Source: Phorcus lineatus (lineage: Eukaryota; Mollusca; Gastropoda; Trochida; Trochidae). From it: 64,000 bases of DNA. Position numbers and translations under genes: made by a program. Shown here one piece after another: positions 36,430 to 49,109 of the stretch. The notes beneath the pieces were generated by a model. The model worked only from the letters and a program-made list of their open reading frames with translations. It did no database searches and was not told where the DNA came from. The stretch covers positions 25,433,497 through 25,497,496 of the forward strand of contig OV121082.1 of assembly GCA_921293015.1 (NCBI GenBank), read 5' to 3'. How positions within the stretch are numbered: the stretch's first letter is position 1; each line of letters opens with the position of its first letter.

Positions 36430-39330
36430 CTCTTCTTCAGTCATTATCACATCATTCATTAAATAGTTTTAATGATCAATAAAGTTTATAATTTGATTAC
36501 GAGGTTAATACGTTAAAGAGAACACATAGGACATAATATGTGGTTACTTACACTGTTTCGTGTTTTGGCGCTTTACAGAACACCTCAAGCATTTTATAAG
36601 CAGCTAATTTACGATATATATCATCATCATAAGACAACCTATTAATATTTGTTTTCCCTCATATACGTTAACACCTCCAATAGCTTAATATATATATGAA
36701 AAAAGAAGGTTGTAACAATATCAATTAACAACTTTATTTTCCTTCGAGAAACGGTAAAGGTTATGTTTTCTGAATGTTTACCAGTCATTGATTTCATCTC
36801 ACGAATTCAGGTTAAAATAATGTAACTACCGCAAAGTGACTTCTATGTGATGCTTACATAAGCACGTGACGTATATAATTATCAAAGGCAGAAGCTTAGT
36901 AAGATTAATTGTCATGATAACAAAATTGTTGATACGAGACGGGATAATCAAGTGATAATTTGCGTACGAAGACCACTCTGAGAAAAAAATAAAGCATATA
37001 TTGTATCGAGTGTTTGTTCTCAACATTATGCAAGAAGAGGACTGTCTTTTACATGCGCTTTAGACTCCAATTAAGGGAATATTGATTCAGGGTTACGTTT
37101 TATTAATCTTCATAAAAATGTAAATGATTTAAGCCTTCATGCATAAAACCTCTGATGAATGAGAAAAGGCCTGATATCAATAGATAAAGCGTTTTTAGAG
37201 TAATTATTCCGTAAAGAAAGACACGATTGAAAATAAGGGGAATGCTGAATACGAATTTTAAAGAGTCTATCCCTACACTTTGTACAATGATGTGTTTCAC
37301 ACTTTTGCTACTGCATACTTCCAGGTAGAGACCTGGCATTAACAAACCCCGATAACCTTCGTAATAAGTTATATTTTACTGTAGAGAAAACTATATTCAG
37401 AAGAAGTGTTATCGTTTCTGAGAAAAGAACCAAAACATTTACATTTTATGTGTTGTAGCAATCGGTTTGCATCGTGAATCATCTGTCCTTGTTAAAATGA
37501 GTTTCGCAAAATAATTAGTAAGTTTTTTTCTCCAGAGAAGTTTATTGAATATATAATTCACTTAAACACATAAAAACACCTTTGATATTAAGCTTTTATT
37601 AATCACATGTAATCCCTCAGTATCCAATGTCTAGACTTCCTAAACCACACGACTGCCAGATTAATGGCCCTGATTGCTTTTCTGAAAGAACTTTACTTCA
37701 AAGGGACTTATCTATCAGAAAATCCTCACTAAGTTAACTTAAGCAGAACCCATGAATGGGTAAGTAAAGATACATTATCTGCTGGGCATCCCGTGCAGGT
37801 AACCTTTTAATGGTACATCTCCTCTCGGTAGAAAAGTTTCTTTGAAATATGGCTCATTTATATCAAAACATCTTCTCCCAACTTTGCACGCTCTCTTTGA
37901 TTGGCAAAATGAGGCCATTAAATCACTGCTTAATTTGTCCCTTGTTTGTGATGTACACAGAAATGAGTTGCATTTTACATTGCAACCTTTGTTTTCATCC
38001 TCATTGCTAATTAAGAGCTGACTCCGTCATTTTATCTTTTATTCATTAAATTTATACCATATATCCTCCACATGCCTTAATTAAACAATGACGTCTCTAA
38101 AGTTGTACGCCATAGACTCAAATCATGGTATCTAGTTCTTCATAATCTTTGCAACCAAATTTGTTGGCATTCATCTTTAAGTAACTAATTAATTGAGTGA
38201 TGGATAGATCTAGTTATATCTAATCAAGCATGCACTTACCCTTTCTAACTGATTGAATTACTGAATGTCGGTGCTTAATTGCAAGTGCAGATGTAATTGT
38301 TCAATAAAAATTGGATCATCAGCTGATTCCTTGCGATACATATTTTGACTAGATAACTATATTGAATTCTGATTATCTGATCTCTTTATTCGTTTTTCCC
38401 ACCGAGTCGTTTGCAACGTTTTTAAAAGTGCCTCAGTAACCTAATCAAAGTAATGATGTAAGTTTTAAGATGCATAACTCTCATTATTCTAATATACATC
38501 CTGTTATGTGGGTATAAACCGAAATAGGTGCTTTCTTAAGTCATAATCATCATTCATTATTGTAAATCGAATGTTAATCAGTTCTGAGAGAGAATATGCT
38601 TGTTTTCAGTATTGTTTGCAGGGACTGACCTGCCTTCAGATATGCTTTCTTTTAAAGCATCAAAGGACAAAATAGTGTGCTTACTCTCCAAACCCAGGAT
38701 TTTGCAACGGTGTTTTGCAAAGAACATTGCAATACTTATACCATACTTTTTAGCAGGCCTTTGAACCATGCCAGAGCAATTGCTCTGAGAATCGTTTGGA
38801 TATACTATTGGCTTCGCGGTTTACTTCGTCTCAGTGTGACGTCTCCACAAGGAAAGTAATAGAACGTATCCGAACTTTTTTCTGGTTTGTTTTTCCCCTG
38901 AGAATAATAAAATCGATTTGTATCTGTCTTAGACGAACACATTGAAAATTTCAATGAAACTTTATTTAGTAGGGTTATTTGTTAAATTTGCTTACACATC
39001 TATTTTTCTGATATCGGAGCAGTATCAAGGTGCCTTAGGAAAAGATGACTTGTATTTGATGCGACATATTGTCTGCACGTAAAATACACACTAAAATGTT
39101 TTCAATAGTAAGTAAACGCTAGTTATTATCCTTCATTTTATCTTTAATTGAAGGAAATTTACAAAATCTAACCAAGATCAAGTGTCAAAAAAGATTAATT
39201 GAAACAAAAGTCAAATGGTAATTGGCACTAAAGGGGATATTTTCAGGACACCGCTATCAATTTATCATTGTTCATCAACGCACATTCCCTCCTTTGAGGG
39301 AGCTTAACTCGTATTATCTAATTCTGACCT
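36430..39330. other. unassigned, inside segmental duplicate 1
   Basis: No supported gene. A minus-strand open frame at 38578-38769 is somewhat GC-richer than its surroundings but has no recognised motif. Confidence 0.35.
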
Positions 39331-39344
39331 CTGTTTTAATGTTA

Positions 39345-39995
39345 ATTTTCTCAGCACTGAAAAGGAAAACAGTCTAAGCAGTCTTTTTGGGAAGGCAGCT
39401 GAGGGCTGCTGTAGGAGCAAATGTCAGTGACCAAACAATCACAAACCGTTTGAGGGAATCTTACCTCAAACACTGACGTAAAGTCGATAGACCAGTTCTT
39501 TTTCCACGTCAAAGCGCGCTTAGTCCGTAAGAGAACGATAGTGGACAGAAGTTCTTCTCCCTAACGAATATCACTGCAACATAATGACGTGTGTTCATGT
39601 CTACAGACGGCGTAAGGAGCGTTTGTTGATTTTGTTTGTTTGTCAGCATCCATTTATAAGTGGTGGTGCCAGTGTCTTAGAATAGGCCTCTCTGTAGTTT
39701 TGTAACCAATCGTAACGTCATCAATGAATTTGAATGCATTTAGCTACAGGGTAGGGATTGCGGCAATCGGTTGTGATTCCTTATCTTTTTCCCACAGGTC
39801 CTTTGGTAAAGTTTACAATGATCGACTTCGCATCGTCACTATTTAACAAGACAGTGTTTTACGAATGGACTGGACAGCTGAAGATCAGTAGCATCTTGCT
39901 AAGTGGCTGAGTTTGAGTGGAATGGTATCCCACATAACACGTTACATACATTAGTGACCCCCATGAGGCACGCGTGAGGGCACATAGCTTTTCTT
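39345..39995 (+). mobile_element. decayed Tc1/mariner transposase
   Basis: Fragments in the right order for a Tc1-type transposase: ANVSDQTITNRLRESYLKH (helix-turn-helix end), then YRRRKERLL near 39605-39630 (the RVYRRR.ER region), SGGASVLE (matching GGGSVMVW), and WNGIPHNTLHTLVTPMRHA near 39918-39975 (the EW..IPQ..L..LV.SM C-terminal block). Frames change several times and many stops are present. The catalytic DDE residues cannot all be placed. Terminal inverted repeats were not found. An old fossil inserted in segmental duplicate 1. Confidence 0.75.
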
Positions 39996-40919
39996 TGAGA
40001 TCCCTGATTTCGGGTTTTGTTTCTTTTTGTATATTACAGTCAATAATGAAATTACCAGACGTCTTTGCCTCCTGTTACTTTTTGGTTTTAATGGCAAACA
40101 TGTTAATTTTTCCCTTTCATTTTTTTAGTATTTTATGATAGTTAATGACTTAACGTTTTCCTGAGGCAAATTGATTTATTCAATTCATCATCTTCTTTAC
40201 ATTTCTTGATCTCAATTCTATGAAAAAACTTGGTACAAATTGGACCCACTTGAAAGGTAAAAGAGAATGTTAATTTGAGGTATAGGTATGATTAAAGGCT
40301 TCACAGCATTAAAGTTTATCTATAAACGATTTACTGAAGTACCTTCGAGGTACCTTCACAGGTACCAATTTAGGGAAAATACTGTATGTAGAGACAGACG
40401 TTCTATTTATACTTCTTATTTTTCTGTTAAACCTTCCTGTTAAATGGATTATCTTGATTTTGCACTGTTCAGTGATATTGACTTAAGAATTACTCTCCAA
40501 AACAAATTACGCCTACATAAACTTTGTATGAGTACCCACCTAATTAAGTTATGCCTTTTGCTCTATACATATTTCTGTGTTCGTTTTTGTGTTTCCATGG
40601 AAAAAATATAAACTTAGTACAGAGATAGTTTGGTGAAGAAACTAAACTGCCAATCTCCTCCTTTTACTGTACTCAACGGTTCTGTATAAAACCAATTAGG
40701 TTTTATTATTTTATATGATTTTATATGAAGATGTAAATGTGTTTTGCGGATTACGGGGGACCGGTGCAATGTAGTCGTCTTCTGATAACTCTCGTATGTA
40801 TCTCTTATCAAAACATATAATTTGAAATTCAATGGAATAAAAAAAACGTTCATGTATATATGTACATGTATAATGAGATCAAACGAAAGGCTGCATGGTA
40901 ATTTGCATTTATTGGCAGC

Positions 40920-41190
40920 GTCAGGGGAATACTTTCAGGACTTATCACTATCATTATGGTAATGCATCATTCTCATTGACCCGTCTCTACAGCTACTTTA
41001 AGACAAACGAGAAGTAAAGATCTCAATAAATCTTCGCTAACACTTGGCTAAATTAGAAGTCTCAAACTGTTGATACATGTCAGTCGTGGTGGTTGATTGC
41101 CAACAATTTCAATACCACAATCAATACTTTCAAGAGCTGCACAAACTCCAATTTATTACTCGGGAGTTCGTATTATCTTGAACAAGAAAT
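40920..41190. repeat. segmental duplicate anchor 2 (pairs with 57330-57600)
   Basis: Shared blocks include GACAAACGAGAAG.AAAG, TTGGCTAAA.....AGTCTCAA and AATTTATTACTC. The plus-strand frame open at 57.3 kb is interrupted here by three stops, while a 30-codon minus-strand frame (ELPSNKLEFVQLLKVLIVVL) is open here. Coding strand undecided. Confidence 0.45.
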
Positions 41191-41974
41191 TGTATTCGTA
41201 GGGGATTCTGAAAAGGATTCTAAAAGTCATCTATATTGATATTTTTTTATTTCATTTTCCCCAATTACGATTGTACATTTGTGTCTCAAATGCGGATTCA
41301 CATAACGGGTAAGAAATCATAGCTGTGAAGAATTAATATAATCATGTTGTATAAAATCAGATCATTATAGATACATGTGACTCCTTTTTCATAAAAATGA
41401 AAATACATGATCATGTTCTGTAGTTACGAACGAACTTGCAATTGGTTTAAGACAATGAATATACAAAAATTCTAATTTAATTCTTTTAAATAAAAATGGG
41501 GCTGGTATAGGGAGTGTTTTGCTTCTCATTACGATAATTGAGGAAATATTTCATCACTCAATAATTAGTTTAAGTAATTTGATTGTTCATAGCTAAAGCT
41601 GTTTGTCTCAACACATCATGTAAGATCCTTTGAGTAATCATATTACCTATTCAAGTATCCGTTCATATTTTGTTAAAAAGACAGATTACGTGCACCATTG
41701 TAAATGTTTAAACATGACACACTGTAAGATAAACTGTCACCAATTACCTAATAAAAGGTCGGTCACAGGACACTTGTCAAAAGACATATGTTAGCATTTA
41801 ATATATTAATAAAATACTTACTTATCAAAGCTGTCGGTACAAATGACTCATGGATTTCAATATAGAATAGTAGATAGAGGATGTTTGATTTATTTCTAAT
41901 CAAGCGATATGTTACATATCTGTTTCTTTATGTAGCTGAGACTTTTGGTTGTATGAAAAGAAGACAAGGTATTG

Positions 41975-43170
41975 TCATTGATGACATTGAATATAAATTA
42001 TGCTAATGATACTGAGAATACTTTATGTGATGTTATTGACACAATTAAAATTCAAGAAGACTTCAGGATTTGTTTTAGATAAATCAAAAGCAATTAAGAT
42101 TGGATCTAAGGCTAGATCTGATAAAATTTGTCATGACCGAACATTGAATGGTTAATTGGTGAAATTGATGTACTTGGTATACAGTTTACATCAGATCTTA
42201 AAGACATAAGGGGAATGAACATCAGAAGGAGACTGGACTCTTGCCATCTTGGAGAAAAAACCACTAAACACGTTTTGGTAAGATTAGAATAATTAAAACA
42301 TTATCTTATTCCAAATGAGTTCATATCTTAAATTCTTTGCCCAACCCACCAACAGAAATTATCACTTTACTAAAAAAATATCATTTTCAAATTCATATGG
42401 AATGATACGAAAGATAAAATGCTAAGTGTTATATAAAAAAATATGACGATAGAGGAATGAGAATGATTGACACAACAAGATTTATTGATACCTTGAAGCT
42501 TTGAAGCCTTAATTAATTTTGGAGCAAAGCTTTTTAAAAACATTTAATATCCTTTTTGGAATGATATGTTATAGGCAATATTTCACAAACCACAATCTTG
42601 GAAACATAGAATTAAAAGCTGTCAGTCTATTCATGTTATGAATTTGAATATTATGCATTGTCTGATAAATCTTGTTAATGAATATAAAGGCTGCAATATT
42701 TGTTATGATGAACTTATTTCAAGGGGTGAACAAACAAACATTTGTAATAAATTGCAGAGTCTATTCTCTGAAATTTACTTTGAGTGGACAAACTTGTTCA
42801 CAGTATACAAGAAGGGACTGCAAGATATAAAGCTCATTGATTTTCAGTACAAATATTTACATCTATGCAAAACATGAATTGCTGATTGATGTTTCAATGA
42901 TTGAAATAACCTCGATAATGTGTATCGGGAATGTAAGGTGACCTAAATCTTTTGTAATAACCTGCAAATTTGGCTAAACAACAAATTATATCCTCATTTA
43001 ATGACATCTAAAAATGTGATCTGGTTTAATAACTACTGAAGCATATCACCATTGCTGCTAAATACATATGCAGTATGAAGAATATACTACTTAATCTAAA
43101 CTTGTATATCAAAACTCTGAAACAGATATTTTTTGTTGAAAAATATACATGAAAAAAATAATAAAATTTA
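41975..43170 (+). mobile_element. ancient LINE remnant, relative of the 18.5-kb element
   Basis: The plus strand follows the order of the 18.5-20.6-kb LINE. YANDTENTL stands for YADDTQLYL, then LDKSKAIKIGS, then GEIDVLGIQFTSDLKD (matching FNILGIYLNPKLED), KTLSYSK, and the only long open part at 42638-42877, ending QDIKLIDFQYKYLH, which matches KDVKLLDFQYRFIN. It ends near 43130 with LKQIFFVEKY. The catalytic YADD has become YAND, and stops and frameshifts are frequent. Much older than the minus-strand copy. Confidence 0.75.
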
Positions 43171-43199
43171 AAATTTTAATCACATATGAAACCCTTTCC

Positions 43200-44800
43200 T
43201 ACCAGTAGTTACATAACAACAATAGGTATTTTCCATAATAACTTTATCTTTCTGTTTCTCAATATGTATAACTATATTATTTTACATGGATGTACGAGTA
43301 TTATTATCGTTATTATATTTTCCTTGTTAATGAAATCTACACGCATGTTTATATAGTAATCTACACATGATTTTTGGAGCCAATTAAAAAAAGTGCTTAC
43401 AGTAAGATTGTGCCTTCTGACTGAGAATGGACATTCAAACTTTCTATATTCTCTTTTCTTATATTTAACTATGCTATATTTACTAACCATGGATGGCCTA
43501 GAACACGAATCAGTTAACATTGCTATACATTTATATTATTAAAACGTGCTTTGAAAATCTCTATGTACACAAGAGAAGTTACACCCAAAAATACGCTACA
43601 ATTATAAAACCTAACTTGAGCTCATGGAAATGATTTAACATTTTACTATTCTTTTAAATATCTCTAATAAACGTTACTAATCAAGCATACATTGGTACTA
43701 ATTCCCTCCCATGTATGTATCAAATTTCCTTCATGATTATCAACACATTTCTATGATATGAATACTAAGAACTGTTCAGTATGAAAAACAGTTTGGTTAT
43801 TTTCTTAACTTGACATCAAAGTCAATTGCTGAAGCAGATAAACAAAAATAACGAAAGATCAGAAAAACATCATTAGTAACTCATGAGAGTGCAAAGTGTA
43901 CATCTGATGTTATCTTATTAGAAGCTTTAAAACAAATTATGTTTGATTGTTGATTACAACTAACAGATAGTATCTTTGATAAAACGTGTTGGAAACAGAT
44001 AAATAAATAAATGGAATCATATGAAATTATTTATTACAGAAGTTCAGACACGGAAGAGTATATTATGTAAATAAAACTTTAATGATTGTCAGTAGGAGAT
44101 CTAGAGTTCAGAAATATAGTAACAGCGAAGTTTGATTGTATTGCAAGAGACAATATCCTAAATTAAGGCAAAAACATATGAGCCTCATTTATAAGCAGTT
44201 ATATATTAAGTGGGCTGCAATAGTTGAATAACATAAATCGTCAGAATGTATAAATATCTATTCTTCTTCTGCATCTAAGTTTTGTGCTGATAGCTGAATT
44301 TGTTGCTGCTTGATATTAATTTAAAATACTGAATTTCCTAATCTAACTTAGTTCGCTAACACAAGATGAAATACATCAAAGTTCTTATTCGTATTATCAC
44401 AAGCATAAGTTTTGCTGCATTCCCCTCTTCTTCTGTTCATGTAAAGGCCATTTTGCCATACCTGAGATATGACAATACTTCCCCTGATCCGTTTATCAGT
44501 TGACAAGAAGTTGTGGTACTATCATAGCAGAGATTAATTTCAAGTATCCATCAGGGATTAGATACCTGACAAAAGAATTAACACGGTGATCTTTGAGGAA
44601 CATGTTAAAACCTGCAGAATAATTTGCTTTATTCATCTACTTAATTTCTTATAAATTTTAGAATATATAGTTTGAAGAATATTTTCTATTATGAAATGAG
44701 TATAATGTATTTTCTTTGAAGACTATACTGTATACAACTGTTTGAGTTCTCCTCTGACAGAGATGAAACAATAAAATCATGTTTTGAGACAATTTGACGA
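43200..44800. other. no gene seen
   Basis: AT-rich DNA, no supported feature. Confidence 0.4.
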
Positions 44801-44875
44801 CAATGGATCCACATTGAGCCATTACGACTCTCTTTTGTTTTTCCCTACTGGCACTTAATACAGTGGGCTATTGCC

Positions 44876-44910
44876 GTCGACCGTCGTCCGTCTGTCCGTC
44901 TTGTCCGTAT
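44876..44910. repeat. short GTCCGTC-type repeat
   Basis: CGACCGTCGTCCGTCTGTCCGTC-like run, a degenerate tetranucleotide cluster and a local GC island in AT-rich DNA. It may be the edge of a dispersed repeat. Confidence 0.5.
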
Positions 44911-45189
44911 AATCATTTCATATCCGTTCACCAGTTTCTGAAACATTGCATGAGTATTACCCGCCTACTAGATTGGTACCTTTTGATAGGCAACTGAAGG
45001 TCGTAGTGTCTGGGGAAAATCATTTGAACAAAAGATTTCTATGAAAAGGGTTAATATTATCTTTTCAAAGAAGAAATATAGTTTCTCTCTTTCTATTCTA
45101 AAAAGATTCTCTTTTCTGTTTGTGTTCCGTATCCGTTTACATAAACGACTCAAGTTAATCCATGTGCTTCTTGTTTGCTCTTTTTGGTT

Positions 45190-46010
45190 GTACAACGTGT
45201 TTATTGGCTTCTGGTCATGAAACTAACACATTAAGTACACACTCTCATCAGATCTAGAGGATCGCTTTAGGCAGTAATTGACATTTTTTGTGGCGGGTGC
45301 ATATGATCCGTACCACGACCCTGTCTAGGCCCTACATCACAGAAATCAGAGCACACTGTGAGGCATGGAATGGTGTCAGTGTATATGTTGTGCAATTTGA
45401 TAGTCCTTATATTTCCTTACTATGTGATTCGATGTCGACTGAGTGCGTGTCTTGGTACTTAACGTGTTTTATAAACCTCTACTAACGTCACTCTATTGTC
45501 CTGTTTTCCTTTTGCCGGGTAAACGTCAGTAGTCAGATTCGCGGATTTTCTTTCTGAATAACTTTAGGCTAACTTTCCAAAACAAAACCTTGGGTCTGTT
45601 CCTTCTTGAATTCAAGATTTTTTTCAGTTTTAATTCAATACGTGGTTGCAAAACATCCAAAAGAGTGGACAGATCAGAGAGGAAAGGGATCGAAAGGATA
45701 AAGGCAGTGAAACCCATGTAGATGAGATAGATGTTTACATTAGAGAATTGAACCAGATCCGTCTTTTTGTTATTTGAGGGATTAAGAGAATGTTACAATA
45801 AGGTCAATTTGTAAATTGATAAAAATCAATAAAATCAGAAAATAGAGCAATGCTATATCAAACTTCACAGATTACGAAAGGGAAAGAAAACTTAAGCTTA
45901 CATCTTGAAGACAGACATGTTCTTCGTTATCTCCTGTGTTTCTTATTACATCTGCTAAAACATTGTAGTCCTTAAAGCAGCGCTGTTTGTTTATAAAATA
46001 ACAGGATCGC
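45190..46010 (-). pseudogene. segmental duplicate block 3 (pairs with 60205-60680)
   Basis: Shared stretches include TGGTCATGAAACT, TAGGCAGTAAT, ATGATCCGTAC and CTGTCTAGG against TTGTCTAGG. On the minus strand an acceptor-like TACTGCCTA(A/C)AG recurs in both copies. At 60 kb it opens NSLMRMLCSEYLSFMTSRS; here the equivalent frame is interrupted. A minus-strand frame at about 45.30-45.44 kb (TDTIPCLTVCSDFCDVGP) is open here but not in the partner. Probable exon remnants of an unrecognised family. Confidence 0.35.
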
Positions 46011-46567
46011 ATCCATCACTGCCTCGTTAGCATAGCGCTTTCCTTTAACGTGTAATGCTGTAAAAATATTGATGATACTTAAAATTTACCATTTTGAATA
46101 TCTCTTTAAATAAAACTCGTTATTGTCAATGACAAAGTAAAACACGAAACAGATTGTTAGACCAAGTCAATCCCAAACCATGATTAATCACATTTTATGA
46201 AGGTAAGTTTTAAGTCTACTTTAATGTTGAATAATTTCCAAAAACATTATAATTTTGCACAATTACTTCGATGACAGGGTAAAAACCCAAATACTCATGT
46301 TAGTACACGTATGTAATTAGGGCGGAGAAATGCTGGTCTTAGCTGTCGATGCTTCAGAAATGGTTACCAGCTGCAGCTTACTTGTTCCACTTGTTGTTTA
46401 TATGATAAGCAGAGTTTAAAGCCCAGACGTCTTAAGGTTTTTTGGGGTTTACTGTGGCCCCCATCATTTCAACAAAATAATAGAATATCTAAAGCTAAAA
46501 CACATAAAGATAGACCAGAAAAGTGTATTTACAAATCTGAAACTTTGAACAACCAGCGTTTCATTGC

Positions 46568-46780
46568 TCAAAAATGACAGTTATGTTTCTCTGAATCCTG
46601 CACAGCAATGTAACAGAGTTTTATATATAAAGCTACACTTTTTAAACGGTTATCAATTTTGAAATCTGTAAGACAGGTGGGTTGAGTAACCGTTATAGCG
46701 CTCCCTTCTGAAGGGATATAACAATACTTGCTTTGTATATGAATGTATATAAACCACTGAATATGGATCAAAATTTTCAT
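46568..46780 (-). CDS. candidate exon with conserved CYIAVQDSEKHNCH
   Basis: An open minus-strand frame of 70 codons. Its last third reads LKSVALYIKLCYIAVQDS, then EKHNCHF and a stop. The partner copies at 61301-61430 and 62200-62329 read LSTVEMHITLCCITVQDA, then YQHYCH, in the same frame while most third positions differ. The conserved C.I.VQD....C H spacing suggests selection on a small cysteine-containing peptide. Further upstream the frame diverges, so the exon border is unknown, and no domain is recognised. Confidence 0.4.
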   Translation of the reverse strand: MKILIHIQWFIYIHIQSKYCYIPSEGSAITVTQPTCLTDFKIDNRLKSVALYIKLCYIAVQDSEKHNCHF

Positions 46781-47567
46781 TTTAAACTGTTCGATATTAC
46801 ATTCGAATCACATGGTTTTCAATAATAATTACGTGAATACACTTGCATGAATATGTCATTAGGAAATGTACATGAAAACTTTATTGTTTTTATATCAGCC
46901 ATGCAAGTAAATTACGCAACCTTCACAAATTCCATTGTTTAAATAAGATCCCATATTCCAGATCCTAAATGTTAAAGCTTATAATGGTGAATCTGAGAAG
47001 ACTTCATAAAAAGCTAAATCTATGTAAAATACATATCTCAACACGCATCAAAGCAAAAGTATTTTATGGTATTTATGATCAGCTTAAAGACATCAAGCAT
47101 GTTCTGCACAACTTAATATTTCCTGTCAAACTATAGCTTTCTTTAATGCATATAATTGCATATAATGTTAAGGTCAAGTAACCTAAATCATGTAAAGAAG
47201 CAAAGTCAATATCTCGATTAATATTTGGCGATTGTCGGTAATTTGTCTATAAATGCTGTCTGGTAAAAACATTAATCACTAACTGAAAACGGTAATTGAT
47301 ATAACCTTCCTCCTTGTTCTATTAGCTGTATTTTTGTCTGGCGTTTGGAGAAAAGAAATCTATTCATTTAGGGGGAAATGAACAAATTGGAAAATTACAT
47401 TTACATTACATTCTGAATCTAGGAAAGCGCTAGACATAGGCAGAGATGCAAATGTGAATTCAATTACCCAATGACCGTCATAATACAAACTACTAGATAA
47501 GTTAAATTGATTTGAAACAACTGAAAAAGATCTTTCTTAACTAACTTGATTGTTTTTGCTCTGTTAA

Positions 47568-47872
47568 AAGGGGTTGTTATGCTCCGGAAAATTGTGTGGA
47601 ATTTACATTCCCATTTGATTGCTCTAAGGAAAAAACTATTGAATAATTTCAATGACGGCGGTGTTTGTTTCAAATTGAACCAAAAATATTTTGAGGAAAA
47701 GATAAATCCGACGATAAATCCAAATACATATGTGTTCAAGTCAGGTGGTGCACTCAAGGTCGTTATATCTATTGAAAACAACAAACATAAAATAAACTAC
47801 AAAAAAAGAAATGGAAACAGATCGTTTTACGAAATCAAATTTTCTCATGGTAAAATATTGTCATTTGTATAA
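47568..47872 (+). CDS. candidate terminal exon, unknown protein
   Basis: A plus-strand open frame beginning after an acceptor-like TTGCTCTGTTAAAAG. It runs through MLRKIVWNLHSHLIALRK, GGVCFKLNQKYFEEKINPT and GGALKVVISIENNKHKINYK to a final FYEIKFSHGKILSFV and TAA. An AATAAA polyadenylation-type hexamer follows within about 35 bases. An ATG at 47546 would extend it upstream without splicing. The composition is lysine- and asparagine-rich, as expected from AT bias. The opposite strand is also open for 106 codons, which weakens the case. No family recognised. Confidence 0.3.
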
Positions 47873-48582
47873 CATTCATATTAAATCAATCTCTTTTTCA
47901 ATAAATACATCATCACCCAAGAAATAACGTTTAGCACTCTTAACGTTAAGGTCTATAATACAACCTTTGCAAGATCCAGCTTGAGCGTTTAAAGATGCAA
48001 TGTGTCAAAAACTTTGTGTACTGACTCGAAGAGAAGGTTTTTAGGCATAGATAAGTTATCAAGAAGTCATGTTTGAATTCTTAGGTTTGATGTGAGTATA
48101 GTATGAATGTAACATCTAGACAAAACTAAGACGTCTCAGATTTCAGACCGCATGCACAGTGCATCTCTAATTAATTTTTTAAAAGTGTCTGCTTTAAAAT
48201 ATGTGGAAAGATCCTGTCGCATATGATTCATTACATGCAAAGTAGTCACTGAAAGATCATTTGCGGATCTAATATACTGCAAATGTCAAAGAAGCAGCCA
48301 ATGCTGACTTGTTTTACAAGTCTTTTTGTCTGTTTGTCCTTATTTATTGCATATCCAGTCCAAAATAAACACGTGAAACCAGATGTGTAGAGTGATGTGT
48401 TTTGCAATAGGGGACCTCTTACTTTTCACGTTATGTACGAACTATGATAGATACACTTTTGATAAGGCAGAAGAGGCTGAAGAAAACACAAATGTGTGAA
48501 TATGTATATAATGGGGTAGTTCTAACGTAGTTTTACACGTTATATCTGCATGAGAGAGAAACAAATAGCTGGAAAGAAGTGA

Positions 48583-48683
48583 GGTAAATTGGCTTGGGGT
48601 TTAACGCCGCTTTTAATAGTATTTCAATTATATCACGGCTACTAGTATTATTGCAAGAAAGCAGGCGACGCTATAGTGGCTAT
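48583..48683 (-). mobile_element. SINE fragment, 3' part only
   Basis: On the minus strand it carries GCTTTCTTGCAATAATACT, TAGCCGTGATATA, AAGCGGCGTTAAACCCC and the terminal AATTTACCTC. This is the last third of the window's SINE family, without a tRNA head. Confidence 0.75.
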
Positions 48684-48804
48684 GTATTTGGATGATTGGA
48701 TGAACCAAGGGCCATACACTGTAATGAAATTGAATTTACTATAATCATTGACACACATATGGAGAGTTTCTATTGTAGTAGAGTAGTCATACTGCTATTT
48801 CAGG

Positions 48805-49043
48805 GTATTTGTCTCCGCCTAGCTCCATCATATACCCTGATATCCTTCGGCCTAAAACGCTCGTATCGCTTTCGGCTGGTTATTCATGGCTATTTATACA
48901 TTGACATTTGTTTGAATTCTCATCCGGGTGGTGCCGATATCGCTGAATGCGAGTCATTTCATTGGGTTGCTATATTTAGCGGTACGAGCGTTTTAGGCCG
49001 AAGGATATCAGGGTATATGATGGAGCTGGGCGGAGACAAATAC
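48805..49043 (+). repeat. 61-bp near-perfect inverted repeat (hairpin or MITE)
   Basis: Arms 48805-48865 and 48983-49043 are reverse complements with a single difference, separated by 117 bases. The difference (T against G) makes a G-U pair in a plus-strand RNA, so such an RNA would have an uninterrupted 61-pair stem. The arms are GC-richer than the surroundings (CCTTCGGCC, CTCCGCC). No flanking target-site duplication was found. A continuous plus-strand frame crosses the structure but has no recognisable domain. Confidence 0.9.
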
Positions 49044-49109
49044 GTTGATGTAGCAGGATGTAAGGTAGTGAGCTTTTCATGTTTGATTCAATTGTTATTA
49101 TACTTATGA

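Noticed and set aside
38578-38769. 63-codon minus-strand frame (MVQRPAKKYGISIAMFF...)
   Set aside because: Looks somewhat protein-like and recalls a helix-turn-helix of a DNA transposon, but no second motif or copy supports it.
48696-49109. 137-codon plus-strand open frame containing an HPGG motif reminiscent of cytochrome b5
   Set aside because: It runs straight through both arms of the inverted repeat; the rest shows no b5 fold pattern. HPGG is taken as chance.
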